A DNA stretch of 64,000 nt, taken from Klebsiella sp. BIGb0138 (GTDB lineage: Bacteria; Pseudomonadota; Gammaproteobacteria; Enterobacterales; Enterobacteriaceae). Shown here one piece after another: positions 33,121-41,693 of the stretch (its first letter is position 1; every line of letters starts with the position of its first letter). The stretch lies in contig NZ_SMCV01000001.1 of assembly GCF_004342285.1 (NCBI RefSeq), positions 248,001-312,000 on the forward strand. Reading direction: 5' to 3'. The position numbers and the translations under genes were made by a program. The notes under the pieces were generated by a model. It saw only the letters and a program-made list of their open reading frames with translations, did not search any database and was not told the origin of the DNA.

Positions 33121-34137
33121 TTATTCCCCCGACGAGGAGGAACGGGCAAGTAAGGTGATGATAAACACGCCGCCAATCCCGGCGGTAATGATCCCTATCG
33201 GCAGTTCCTGCGGGGCCAGCAGCGTGCGGCTGGCAATATCGCCGCCGCACAGCAATACCGCCCCCCACATCCCGCACAGGGGCAGCAGCAAGGCATGTTT
33301 AACCCCGGAAAAGGGTCGGCATAAATGAGGCACCATCAGCCCGATAAAGCCAATCACGCCGGTTAAGGCGACTAAAAAAGAGGTTGCCAGCGCACAGCAG
33401 AGGAAAATCTCCATCCTCAGACGGTTGACGTGGATCCCCAGCGACAGCGCCGTTTGTTCACCGGCCAGCATGGCATCCAGAGAACGCCATCGCCACAGCA
33501 CCAGCGCACTCAGTAATAACAGGCTGCACAAGGCAAAAGGCAAGGTTTGCCAGCTGGCCAGCCCCAGCCCGCCGAGGGACCAGAACAGCACCGAGCTGGC
33601 GGCTCGCTGGTCACCGGAAAAGATCAGATAGCTGGTCACCGCGCCGAACAGAAAGGAGATGGCGAGCCCGCAGATCACCAGGTGTCCGGCCCCGCGCTGC
33701 CTTTTGAAATGGAACAGCAGCATCACCGCCGCGGCGGAGCAGATCCCGCCGACAAACGCCGAGGCCGGCAGCGTGAATGCGCCCAGCCGATCGCCAAACC
33801 GGGTAATGACCAGCACCGCTCCCGCCGACGCGCCGGATGATAGCCCGAACAGAAAAGGGTCGGCCAGATCGTTACGCGTCGTGGTCTGTAGCAAGGCGCC
33901 GACCATCGCCAGCCCCGCCCCCGTCAGTACCGCGAGGAGCGTCCTCGGCATGCGGACATCGATCACGATTCGGCTGACCAGATCGGAGACCGGTACCTCC
34001 GCCAGCCCCAATGCGCCCAACACCTGCATCAGCGATAGCGCAACGGCGCCTTTGGCGATACTGAGCAGCATCAATCCGGCCAACGCCACCGCCGCGATCC
34101 CCATCGCCCAGGGGTACCGATACGCGGCGGATATCAT
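33121..34137 (-). CDS. FecCD-family metal ABC transporter permease
   Basis: A 338-residue BtuC/FecCD-type permease with nine to ten helices. RIVIDVRMPRTLLAVLTGAGLAM, DPFLFGLSSGASAGAV and the late HLCRPFSGVKHALLLPLC are family hallmarks. Its start overlaps the binding-protein stop (ATGA), so it is the last gene of the operon. FecCD systems carry siderophore- or chelator-bound metals; the Zur-type promoter suggests zinc or a zinc metallophore. Confidence 0.9.
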   Translation of the reverse strand: MISAAYRYPWAMGIAAVALAGLMLLSIAKGAVALSLMQVLGALGLAEVPVSDLVSRIVIDVRMPRTLLAVLTGAGLAMVGALLQTTTRNDLADPFLFGLSSGASAGAVLVITRFGDRLGAFTLPASAFVGGICSAAAVMLLFHFKRQRGAGHLVICGLAISFLFGAVTSYLIFSGDQRAASSVLFWSLGGLGLASWQTLPFALCSLLLLSALVLWRWRSLDAMLAGEQTALSLGIHVNRLRMEIFLCCALATSFLVALTGVIGFIGLMVPHLCRPFSGVKHALLLPLCGMWGAVLLCGGDIASRTLLAPQELPIGIITAGIGGVFIITLLARSSSSGE

Positions 34138-35093
34138 GGCGTCGCCGTCGGGTACAGCGCCCGCGCCAGTTTTTCGACCGCGGTGACATTCGCCGGACCG
34201 GGCGTCAGTTCGGCGTACTGTAGCTTCAGATAACGCTGATGTTTCACCGCCGGAGTCAGTTTCATCAGCGGGTGGTGTTCCAGGAAGCGGCGAAGCGCAT
34301 CCGCCCCACTGCCGGTCTGATAATCCAGCAGGATAATAAAGTCCGGTTCGCTGGCGGCGACGCTCTCCCAGGAGGTGGTTCCCCAGCTGATGTTCAGCGC
34401 CTCCATGGCGTTTGTCGCGCCGGCAGCTTCGATAATCGCCGTCGGCATCGCATACCGCCCGCTGGTAAACGGCTTGTCTTCCCCCGAATCATAGACGAAC
34501 ACCTTTAATGGCCGGGTCCCTTTCGGCGGCCCAGGGAGGGCGCTGAGGGTCTTTTTCCAGCCATTCACCAGCGCCTGAGCCTCCTTTTGCTTGCCAAAAA
34601 TTTTGCCCAGCGTCAGCTCATCCTGATAAAGCAGATCCATACTGGCTTTACGCTTATGCGCCGCGGTGAACACACAGCTCTCGCTGAGCACAAACGTCCT
34701 GATGCCATATTGACCGAGTACCGCAGGCGTTACCTCGCCCCCCACCTTCATACCGTAGTTCCAGCCGGCGAAAAAGAAATCGGGATTCGCCGCCAGCAAC
34801 GTTTCCAGCGCGGGGTATTTCGGCGCCAGTTCCGGGATCGTCCCCATTGCCTTTTTAAATTCCGGCGTCATTTTGTACCAGCCGCTGATACCGGTCAGCC
34901 CGACGATACGATCCTGCAGATGCAAAGCGAACGCCATTTCCGCCATATTGAGGTCGTTAATCACCGCCCGCTTCGGCGCTGCCCTGAACGTCACGGGCAC
35001 GCCGCAGCTCTCTATCGTGACAGGAAAATCAGCGGCCTTCGTCGCGGAAACCGCCAGCACCGCCACCAGGCTTAACAGCCATTTTTTCATCAT
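34134..35093 (-). CDS. Metal-chelate ABC transporter substrate-binding protein (FepB/BtuF type)
   Basis: A 319-residue class III binding protein with a signal peptide of about 20 residues ending SATKA. FPVTIESCGVPVTF and RAVINDLNMAEMAFALHL resemble the start of iron/B12-chelate binding proteins. FAGWNYGMKVGGEVTP and SWGTTSWE are in the ligand lobes. Overlaps the permease start. Ligand predicted to be a zinc or other metal complex from operon context. Confidence 0.88.
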   Translation of the reverse strand: MMKKWLLSLVAVLAVSATKAADFPVTIESCGVPVTFRAAPKRAVINDLNMAEMAFALHLQDRIVGLTGISGWYKMTPEFKKAMGTIPELAPKYPALETLLAANPDFFFAGWNYGMKVGGEVTPAVLGQYGIRTFVLSESCVFTAAHKRKASMDLLYQDELTLGKIFGKQKEAQALVNGWKKTLSALPGPPKGTRPLKVFVYDSGEDKPFTSGRYAMPTAIIEAAGATNAMEALNISWGTTSWESVAASEPDFIILLDYQTGSGADALRRFLEHHPLMKLTPAVKHQRYLKLQYAELTPGPANVTAVEKLARALYPTATP

Positions 35094-35098
35094 GTTCC

Positions 35099-35935
35099 TC
35101 AGTCAGTTAGGGTGTTGCAATCAGATACTTCGAAGATCCGCAGCGCCTTCCCCGTATGGGGGTGGGCTACGGTAAAGCTGGTCACCCCCAAAACGGGCCG
35201 CAGATACTCCGGGACCAGCACCCGCTCCGGGGTATCGCAGGCCACCGCCCTGCCTTGCGACAGGAGCAAGACGCGATCGGCAAAGGGTTCAATCAGCGAC
35301 AGATCGTGCAATACCGCGACCACCGTGATGCCCTTACTTTTCACCAGCGAAAGCAGCTCCAGCCGCCCCGGGGGATCCAGATGATTAGTGAGCTCATCAA
35401 GCAGGAGCAGGCTCGGCGTCTGGGCCAGCACCCGCGCCAGCGCCGCCCGCTGCCTTTCCCCTCCGGAAAGCGCGGACAGCGATCGCTTGCGCAATCCCTG
35501 TAACCCGGTCTCGTTAATGGCGTTCGCCACGATGGCATCATGCATGCGGCGCGGCATATCCCGGGCATGGGGAATACGCCCCAGGGCCACATAATCCTCA
35601 AGGGCCAGCCGCATATCGGGCGCGTCGTTTTGCGCCAGGATAGCAATCTGCTTTGCCCGCTGGGACAGTGACAACCTGGAAAGCGAACGCCCCAGGAGCT
35701 GGATATCGCCGTGCAGAGCGGTCAGCTGCTGGCCGATCGCCCGTAGCAAAGAGGTTTTGCCGCTGCCATTGGGCCCGACAACGGCCAGGCACTCCCCCGC
35801 CCGGACCTCAAAATGCACGGAGGAAAGCAGCTCTGCGCCGCCGGGCCGCAGTAGCGATGAAATGTTGACGCGCAGAACCTTCTCCGGGAGCGCGCCGGGA
35901 GTGACCGAGGGTAAAAGACGCAAACCTTCCTCCAT
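35099..35935 (-). CDS. Metal-chelate ABC transporter ATP-binding protein
   Basis: A 278-residue FecE/BtuD-type ATPase. Walker A GPNGSGKTS, signature LSGGERQRAALARVL and Walker B LLLLDELTNHLD are visible; the usual EP of Walker B reads EL. The start at 35935 follows the DksA-like stop by a few bases. Partner of the binding protein and permease downstream. Confidence 0.88.
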   Translation of the reverse strand: MEEGLRLLPSVTPGALPEKVLRVNISSLLRPGGAELLSSVHFEVRAGECLAVVGPNGSGKTSLLRAIGQQLTALHGDIQLLGRSLSRLSLSQRAKQIAILAQNDAPDMRLALEDYVALGRIPHARDMPRRMHDAIVANAINETGLQGLRKRSLSALSGGERQRAALARVLAQTPSLLLLDELTNHLDPPGRLELLSLVKSKGITVVAVLHDLSLIEPFADRVLLLSQGRAVACDTPERVLVPEYLRPVLGVTSFTVAHPHTGKALRIFEVSDCNTLTD

Positions 35936-35939
35936 GCCC

Positions 35940-36374
35940 TTAGCGGCGATATAACGTTTCCAGCCGTTCCTGCCTGGCCCGGGCATCGACGCTCAGTTCG
36001 GCGGTCGGCCGCAGCATTAACCGCGGGAGGCCAATAGCTTCCCCCGTTTCCCGGCAGTAGCCATACTCGCCATGTTTCAGGCGCTGCAGCGCCCGATCGC
36101 ATTGCAGCAGCAGCCTGCTGTGGCGTTCGATGTGGCGTAACAGCAGCCGCAGAGTTTCTTCCCGCGCGGCCATATCGCCCTCATCGCCCGGGTCATCGGC
36201 TAACTGCAGCTGCTTTTTCAACCCGGCAATATGTTCCAGCAGTTGCGCACGCTCATCGTGCAGCAGCGCGGCGAAGAACGCCCGCTGCCGCGCGTTCATA
36301 TACTCCTCTGGCGGCATGGCCAGGATCTGCTTTTTCTCTTCCGGTAATGGTTTACTCATTGTGTACTCATTCAT
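35940..36374 (-). CDS. DksA/TraR-family protein lacking zinc cysteines (DksA2-like)
   Basis: A 144-residue RNA-polymerase secondary-channel type regulator. The coiled coil covers residues 25-100, with acidic tip DPGDEGD (Asp61 and Asp64 match the functional aspartates of DksA). In the C-terminal zinc finger only Cys107 remains; the other three positions are Thr110, Ser128 and Ala131 (GYCRETG, AELSVDA). Such zinc-free paralogues replace DksA during zinc starvation in Pseudomonas. Start 36374 follows GGAGG. It lies between the COG0523 GTPase and the metal importer behind a Zur-like box, which supports this role. Confidence 0.88.
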   Translation of the reverse strand: MNEYTMSKPLPEEKKQILAMPPEEYMNARQRAFFAALLHDERAQLLEHIAGLKKQLQLADDPGDEGDMAAREETLRLLLRHIERHSRLLLQCDRALQRLKHGEYGYCRETGEAIGLPRLMLRPTAELSVDARARQERLETLYRR

Positions 36375-36406
36375 CTCTCCCTCCGGGTCACGCTCCTGCA
36401 TATCGC

Positions 36407-37600
36407 TTACGCCTGTAGTCGCGCCACACGCCTGGGCCAGGGGTCGGCGAAGGTGCCCCCCGCCGCCCAGTGGTCAATTTCCGCCTCCGTCAGAAAACAG
36501 CGTTTCAGCGCCGCGACAAAGGGCTCGAGCTCGCTGCGCTGTCCGATCACCGTCAGCCGGCAGCGTCGGTCGCCGAAACGGCCCGGCCACTGCTGGTGTA
36601 ACTGCCGGCGCAGCACCTCCCGTTCTTCTGCCGTCAGCCGCGGATCCGCATGCGTCAGCACCCCGGCCTTCCAGTAGCTGACAAACCCCAGGCTGATGCT
36701 GCCCGCCGCCTGATTCCACAGCAGCGCCAAATCATCCCGGCTCGGTAGCCAGAAGAAGCCTTTGCTGCGATGTATTCCGGTGCCCAGGAACCGGTGGTAG
36801 GTATCCCATAGACGCTGGGGATGAAAAGGCCGGTCGTCTTCCAGCACCCGCGCTGCTATGGCGTGAGATTGTTCCCCCCCGCTTTCGAGGTCGTCCTCCA
36901 GCTCGGCAATCAGCGTGGCGACCCGCTCAAAATCATATTCCGACGCGGCGAATACGTCGGCGAGCGGTAAATTGCCCCAGGGTACGGCCAGGACGGAAAC
37001 ATAGGGGTTGATGACATGCAGGCTCTTCGCCATGGCGGCAATGTGTGCAAAAGGCAGGCGATCGTTTTTGGTCAACAGCAGGTGACTACAGAACAATACC
37101 TGCTCCGCCAGCAGGTTTTCGGTTCCCCGGCGCCCGCGCCGCAGATTCTCCTGCCACGCGGTGAGCAAGGTCTCGCCGTCAGCAAAATCATCGTGCAGCA
37201 TCACGGAATCAACCAGCGTGAACAGCCCTTTCAGGCTGACCCGCGGATGGTCGCGCAGGTACTTCACCAGCGGCAGCGGATGGCTGCTCCCTGAAGTTTC
37301 CAGCAAAATATGAGCGGGCCGGCGGTGGGATAGCAGCTGTTTCAGCGCGGCGTCCAGTTTCTGTATGCCGCTGGCGCTACTGATGCTGTCGGCGGAAATA
37401 GTGACGAAATTGTGCCGATCCGCGCCGACAATGTCGGTACCGGCAATCAACACGCCATCGATATCCAGTTCACTCATGTCGTTAACAATGACGCACACCG
37501 AAAGCTGCCGCCGGTGCGCCTGCGCCAGTAAACGAGTTAACAGCGTGGTTTTCCCCGCGCCGAGAAAACCGTTCAGGATCGTCAGGGGGACTCTTTCCAT
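36407..37600 (-). CDS. COG0523 (CobW/ZigA-type) GTPase, zinc chaperone candidate
   Basis: A 397-residue G3E GTPase. Walker A GFLGAGKTT at 11-19, VNDMSELDIDG near 39-49, ETSGSSHP at 101-108 and a TKND guanine motif are present, plus the C-terminal CobW domain (PFHPQRLW...GFFWLPSRDD). The metal-binding CxCC loop expected near residue 70 is missing: the sequence there is SADSISSASG. Related zinc-starvation proteins hand metal to client enzymes. First gene of the operon, 68 bases after a Zur-type box. Hence probably zinc-regulated, but metal handling may differ from CxCC members. Confidence 0.88.
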   Translation of the reverse strand: MERVPLTILNGFLGAGKTTLLTRLLAQAHRRQLSVCVIVNDMSELDIDGVLIAGTDIVGADRHNFVTISADSISSASGIQKLDAALKQLLSHRRPAHILLETSGSSHPLPLVKYLRDHPRVSLKGLFTLVDSVMLHDDFADGETLLTAWQENLRRGRRGTENLLAEQVLFCSHLLLTKNDRLPFAHIAAMAKSLHVINPYVSVLAVPWGNLPLADVFAASEYDFERVATLIAELEDDLESGGEQSHAIAARVLEDDRPFHPQRLWDTYHRFLGTGIHRSKGFFWLPSRDDLALLWNQAAGSISLGFVSYWKAGVLTHADPRLTAEEREVLRRQLHQQWPGRFGDRRCRLTVIGQRSELEPFVAALKRCFLTEAEIDHWAAGGTFADPWPRRVARLQA

Positions 37601-37667
37601 ACATTTCTCTCAACCGCAAACCGGCGCTGGCGCGTCCAATCCCGCCAGCCGCCGATAAGATTTCATG

Positions 37668-37682
37668 TGTTATGATATAACA
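37668..37682. promoter_or_regulatory. Zur box
   Basis: TGTTATGATATAACA has perfect six-base arms and matches the enterobacterial Zur core TGTTATA-n-TATAACA at 13 of 14 specified positions. It lies 68 bases upstream of the COG0523 gene. Confidence 0.8.
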
Positions 37683-37710
37683 TAACATTTAATAATGAGA
37701 GAGAGCAACC

Positions 37711-37782
37711 ATGGCGCAGGAATGGCGGTCATCACGAGAAAGGTGCCATCACCCGGCGTCAGCCCGGCCGCGCGGCGATTAA
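37711..37782 (+). other. Short plus-strand frame of 23 codons after the Zur box
   Basis: An ATG with GAGAGAG upstream opens a 23-codon frame (begins MAQEWRSSRE) divergent from the COG0523 operon, ending at the AraC gene's 3' end. It could be a Zur-controlled leader or a truncated gene, or chance. Unrecognised. Confidence 0.2.
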
Positions 37783-38759
37783 AAATCGCCGCTATCCGAT
37801 GCGGCGGAGGGCGTCTGTTCAGGCGTCTCACCCGATGCGCCCCGGCGATAATAGCCGGGCGCCACGGCCATCACCCGCTTAAAGGCGCTGCTGAACGCGC
37901 TTTCGGAAGCGTACCCGACCTTCATCGCCACCTCGGCGATCGCCTCCCCCGCCAGCAGCTCGCGGCGCGCCAGATACATGCGCCACCGCGTCAAATAGGC
38001 CAGCGGCGGCATCCCCATCTGTTCACGAAACCTCACCGCCAGCGAGGTTCTCGACATTCCGGCGTGCTTCGCGAGGCTGTGCAGGCTCCAGCGGCGGGAG
38101 GGCTCGCCATGAATGCAGCTGAGCGCCAGGGAGAGCCGCGGGTCGGCAAAACCTTTCAACCACCCCTTATCGTCCTCCGGGGCGTGAGCAAGCCAGGCCC
38201 GTAATGTCTGGGTGAAGAGCAGCTGCGTCAGTCCGGCGATCGCGCTTGCTCGCCCTGGACGGTGGCTGGCCATTTCGCTCACCAGTTGCCTAAGCAGCCA
38301 GGAGAGCGGCTCGGCTTCAACGGCGCCGCCGCGAACGTGGATCAGCGGCGGCAGCCCGCTCAACAGCAGCGCCTGGCGGTCGGCATCCAGCCGGACTTTG
38401 CCGCCCAGCATGGTGAAATCCTGCCCGTGGCCCAGGCAATACCGATCGTCGTCGTCTCGTGCGATCGGCGCCGTCCCGGCGCCGGGTATCAACCCGGCGT
38501 CACTGGCCAGCGTCAGGGTACGCGTACCGTTGGTAATCAGGACGTCGCCGGTCTCCGCCAGCCGCGGCGGGGACGTATCGTCCAGCGAATACCAGCAGCG
38601 CCCTTGGGTTAGCGCACAGAACTTAATCGCATCCAGATTGGCAAAACGGCGCGCCCACGTCCCGCCGGCCACCAGTCGCCCGGACAGATCACACTCAACC
38701 TGCAGGAAATCCAGCAGATCGGAGAGCGGGTCGGGGGGTAAATTTGAACTATCACGCAT
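37779..38759 (-). CDS. AraC-family regulator (cupin-type, N-terminal AraC_binding)
   Basis: A 326-residue regulator. An N-terminal cupin-like effector domain (about 1-200) precedes the two-helix-turn-helix AraC domain (220-315: WSLHSLAKHAGMSRTSLAVR and EVAMKVGYASESAFSSAFKR). It is divergent from the SDR at 38839 and probably controls that gene and the aldo-keto reductase behind it. It resembles regulators of redox enzymes responding to reactive carbonyls. Confidence 0.9.
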   Translation of the reverse strand: MRDSSNLPPDPLSDLLDFLQVECDLSGRLVAGGTWARRFANLDAIKFCALTQGRCWYSLDDTSPPRLAETGDVLITNGTRTLTLASDAGLIPGAGTAPIARDDDDRYCLGHGQDFTMLGGKVRLDADRQALLLSGLPPLIHVRGGAVEAEPLSWLLRQLVSEMASHRPGRASAIAGLTQLLFTQTLRAWLAHAPEDDKGWLKGFADPRLSLALSCIHGEPSRRWSLHSLAKHAGMSRTSLAVRFREQMGMPPLAYLTRWRMYLARRELLAGEAIAEVAMKVGYASESAFSSAFKRVMAVAPGYYRRGASGETPEQTPSAASDSGDF

Positions 38760-38838
38760 AAAAATTGCACTTTCACGGCTTCATCGTTCAGTGAGGACAC
38801 TCTAGCATGTGCTAACCCCTTCGTCCCGGAGAATCATT

Positions 38839-39798
38839 ATGTCCACCCCGCAATCGCCTATAGCTTCAGGTTTTAGCGCTACCTCCACCCCCGAGGAGGT
38901 GATGCGTCACATTGACCTTCGCGGGAAATACGCCATCGTGACCGGCGGTCACTCAGGCATTGGCCTGGAAACCGTCAGGGCGCTACGCGCCGCTGGCGCC
39001 AGAGTGATGGCTCCCGCCCGCGATGTCGCCAAAGCGCGGGCTGCCCTTGCCGATATGCCGGACGTCATGGTGCAGCCGCTGGATCTGATGGACCCGGCCG
39101 CTATTGACCGTTTTGCCGATGCGGTGCTCGCCGGTACCGATACCGTCGACATTCTGCTGAATAATGCCGGTATCATGGCTCCGCCGCTCACCCGCGACGC
39201 GCGCGGCTACGAAGCGCAGTTTTCCACCAACCATCTCGGGCATTTCCAGCTGACGCTGCGGCTGTGGCAGGCGCTTGCCGCCGCGGGGAACGCGCGCGTC
39301 GTCGCCTTATCTTCTTTGGGTCACCGCTATGCGCCGATCTGCTTCGAGGATAGCCAGTATACGCAGCGGCCCTACGATCCCTGGCGCGCCTATGGCCAGT
39401 CCAAAACGGCCAACTCCCTGTTTGCCGTCCATCTCGACAGACTGGGGCGCGAGTCCGGCATTCGCGCTTTCGCGGTGCATCCCGGCAGAATCCCCGCCAC
39501 GCAGCTAAGCCGCTTTATGACCCCGGAGGAGAAGGCGGCGGTGGCCCAGGCGGCGCAGGTTGGCCCGGACTTTGTCCCCTCGCCGCTGAAAACCCTTGCC
39601 CAGGGGGCGTCCACCAGCCTGTGGGCCGCCACCAGCCCGCAACTGGCCGGAATGGGCGGCGTCTACTGCGCCGACTGCAATATTGCGGCGCGGGTTGCCG
39701 ACGATAGCCCCGACGTCAGCGGCGTGCGCCGCTGGGCGATAGATCCCCGGCAGGCCGAGCGCCTGTGGGACCTGTCGCTGACGCTGATCGGACAATAA
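38839..39798 (+). CDS. SDR-family oxidoreductase (retinol-dehydrogenase/WWOX-like)
   Basis: A 319-residue SDR. TGGHSGIG (about 44-51) binds NADP, NNAGIM near 120 stabilises the fold, and Tyr in AYGQSK with Ser in ALSSLGH form the active site. GGAG precedes the start at 38839. Longer than classical SDRs, similar to retinol dehydrogenase or light-dependent protochlorophyllide reductase relatives. Followed 25 bases later by an aldo-keto reductase in the same direction. Confidence 0.9.
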   Translation: MSTPQSPIASGFSATSTPEEVMRHIDLRGKYAIVTGGHSGIGLETVRALRAAGARVMAPARDVAKARAALADMPDVMVQPLDLMDPAAIDRFADAVLAGTDTVDILLNNAGIMAPPLTRDARGYEAQFSTNHLGHFQLTLRLWQALAAAGNARVVALSSLGHRYAPICFEDSQYTQRPYDPWRAYGQSKTANSLFAVHLDRLGRESGIRAFAVHPGRIPATQLSRFMTPEEKAAVAQAAQVGPDFVPSPLKTLAQGASTSLWAATSPQLAGMGGVYCADCNIAARVADDSPDVSGVRRWAIDPRQAERLWDLSLTLIGQ

Positions 39799-39823
39799 TT
39801 TTCTACGCACACAGGAGAACGTT

Positions 39824-40891
39824 ATGCCTCTCAATCACTACATTACGTTGGGGCGTTCCGGGCTGCGGGTCAGCCCATACTGCCTCGGAACCATGACTTT
39901 TGGCGAAGACTTTGGCTGGGGCGCCAGCCCGCAAGAGTCGTTTGCCATGCTTGACGAGTACAGAAGCCGCGGCGGCAACTTTGTCGACACCGCCAATATC
40001 TACACCGCCGGCCACTCGGAGCAGATTGTCGGCGACTACATTAAGCACCGTGCGCTACGGCGCGATGAGCTGGTGCTGAGCACAAAATTCTACTGTAACC
40101 TCTTTCCCGGCGACCCAAACGGCGGAGGCGCGGGGCGTAAAGCGCTGATCCAGCAGTGCGAAGCCTCGCTGCAACGCCTGCAGAGCGACTATATCGATAT
40201 CTACTGGCTGCATAACTGGGATCGCGCCGCGCCTGTTGAAGAAACGCTGCGTGGGCTCGACGATCTCGTTACGGCCGGTAAAATTCGCTATGTGGGATTC
40301 TCAGATATTCCGGCGTGGAAGACGGCACAAGCGCAGACGATTGCCCGCTTTCGCGGCTGGGCGCCGATTATTGCCCTTCAGCTTGAATATTCTCTGCTGG
40401 AACGCACGAGCGAGGGAGAGCTGTTCCCGCTGGCACAGGAGATGGGCATGGGGATCCTGCCCTGGTCGCCGCTGAAGAGCGGCTTCCTGAGCGGCAAATT
40501 CCGCCGCGACGGTGAAGGCAACGTCGATACCCGACGCACTAACATGGTTGGCGTGCCCGCCCCGGCGGATTACGCGGTGATTGACACGGTGGCCGATATC
40601 GCCTCGGCGCTTAACGTCAGCCCGGCGGCGGTGGCGCTGGCCTGGGTCCGCTCGCAGCCGGGGGTCAGCTCGACGCTGATCGGCGCCCGGCGGCTCGATC
40701 AGCTGCAAACTAACCTCGATTCGCTTGAGGTGACGCTGTCGGCGGAACAGCTCACCCGGCTCAGCGAGATCTCAAGACCCACGCTGAATTTCCCGGCCGA
40801 CAACAACGCCACGCTGGCGCCGATGCTCGCCTTCTCCGGCATGACGGTAGACGGTCAAACGGTGCCTTCGTTCACCCCGCACGCCTCCTGA
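39824..40891 (+). CDS. Aldo/keto reductase
   Basis: A 355-residue TIM-barrel reductase of the YajO/AKR11 type. Asp and Tyr in FVDTANIYTAGHSE, Lys in LSTKFY and His in IYWLHNWD form the tetrad; GFSDIPAW and WSPLKSGFLSGK are typical. AGGAG lies before the start. Probably cotranscribed with the SDR and controlled by the divergent AraC regulator. Ends at a strong terminator. Confidence 0.92.
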   Translation: MPLNHYITLGRSGLRVSPYCLGTMTFGEDFGWGASPQESFAMLDEYRSRGGNFVDTANIYTAGHSEQIVGDYIKHRALRRDELVLSTKFYCNLFPGDPNGGGAGRKALIQQCEASLQRLQSDYIDIYWLHNWDRAAPVEETLRGLDDLVTAGKIRYVGFSDIPAWKTAQAQTIARFRGWAPIIALQLEYSLLERTSEGELFPLAQEMGMGILPWSPLKSGFLSGKFRRDGEGNVDTRRTNMVGVPAPADYAVIDTVADIASALNVSPAAVALAWVRSQPGVSSTLIGARRLDQLQTNLDSLEVTLSAEQLTRLSEISRPTLNFPADNNATLAPMLAFSGMTVDGQTVPSFTPHAS

Positions 40892-40909
40892 GCGAGGGCG
40901 TAAGCCAAT

Positions 40910-40946
40910 CCACCGGCGCGGCGGACCAACCGCGCCGGTGGGTTTA
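40910..40946. terminator. Bidirectional terminator
   Basis: CCACCGGCGCGG (40910-40921) and CCGCGCCGGTGG (40930-40941) form a perfect 12-bp stem followed by GTTT, between the convergent aldo-keto reductase and anti-sigma genes. Confidence 0.8.
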
Positions 40947-41693
40947 GCCCATTTCGCTGCTAATGGCCTCGCGTAACGCCGGTAAATTTTCCCCGCTAAC
41001 CGGGCTCACCACCGCATAGTTGTAATGGCTGTCGCTCCAGTATTGCGCGACCAGACCATCGCTCTGCCGCGCCCCTTTGCTCAGGTGGGTCGCCTGATGG
41101 CGAATATACCAGGCGATCCGCTCCCCACCGGCGGTTTCATAAAGCACTAACGCCGATGCCCCCTGCTCGCTGGCCATCAGCCGGGCGCCGATCAGCGTAA
41201 AGCCATAGCGTTCAAGATTCGGCGGGAGCGTGCCGTTGATAAAGTAGCGCCGCAGCCAGTTTTCCAGCATCGGCGGCTGGCTGGTGCGGATATCCATACT
41301 GGCGAGCTGCGGGCGATCGCCAAACAGTTTATAGGCCTGTACCGCGTCTTCCATCGGCAATGCCCGCGATTGAACGTGTTCTTTAAGCTGCCAGCCGCCG
41401 AAGCTTCCCGTCCCCAATGCCATCACCAGGGCAAAGGCCAGCGTAAGGCGCTGAATACGCCGCTGCCGCAGACGAAAACGCAGTATCGTTGGGTCAGAAT
41501 TGACTGACAGATAACGGATATCGGTTCGGTTCACGGCGCGTTGCAGACGCAGCTTATCCTGTCGCCATCCTTCCACCTCCCGGGCCATGGCGGGATGCTC
41601 GCGTAGCCAGGCTTCTATTTCCCGGTTGGTCCGTTCGTCGGTTTCACCATCTAACCAGGCGTGAAACAGGCTTTCATCAGGCAGATTGCTCAT
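40944..41693 (-). CDS. Anti-sigma factor, membrane type
   Basis: A 249-residue protein. The N-terminal anti-sigma domain (residues 1-60; SLFHAWLDGETDERTNREIE) lacks the zinc HxxxCxxC motif. One membrane helix lies at about 80-100 (LTLAFALVMALGTGSFGGW), and a periplasmic domain follows. It should hold the ECF sigma inactive at the membrane. Its start overlaps the sigma stop by four bases. The periplasmic part ends VSPVSGENLPALREAI. Signal probably an oxidant, given the catalase in the operon. Confidence 0.88.
   Translation of the reverse strand: MSNLPDESLFHAWLDGETDERTNREIEAWLREHPAMAREVEGWRQDKLRLQRAVNRTDIRYLSVNSDPTILRFRLRQRRIQRLTLAFALVMALGTGSFGGWQLKEHVQSRALPMEDAVQAYKLFGDRPQLASMDIRTSQPPMLENWLRRYFINGTLPPNLERYGFTLIGARLMASEQGASALVLYETAGGERIAWYIRHQATHLSKGARQSDGLVAQYWSDSHYNYAVVSPVSGENLPALREAISSEMG

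Noticed and set aside
36402-37600. Cobalamin biosynthesis CobW assignment
   Set aside because: No cobalamin genes nearby; Zur-type box, DksA2-like neighbour and metal importer favour a zinc role.
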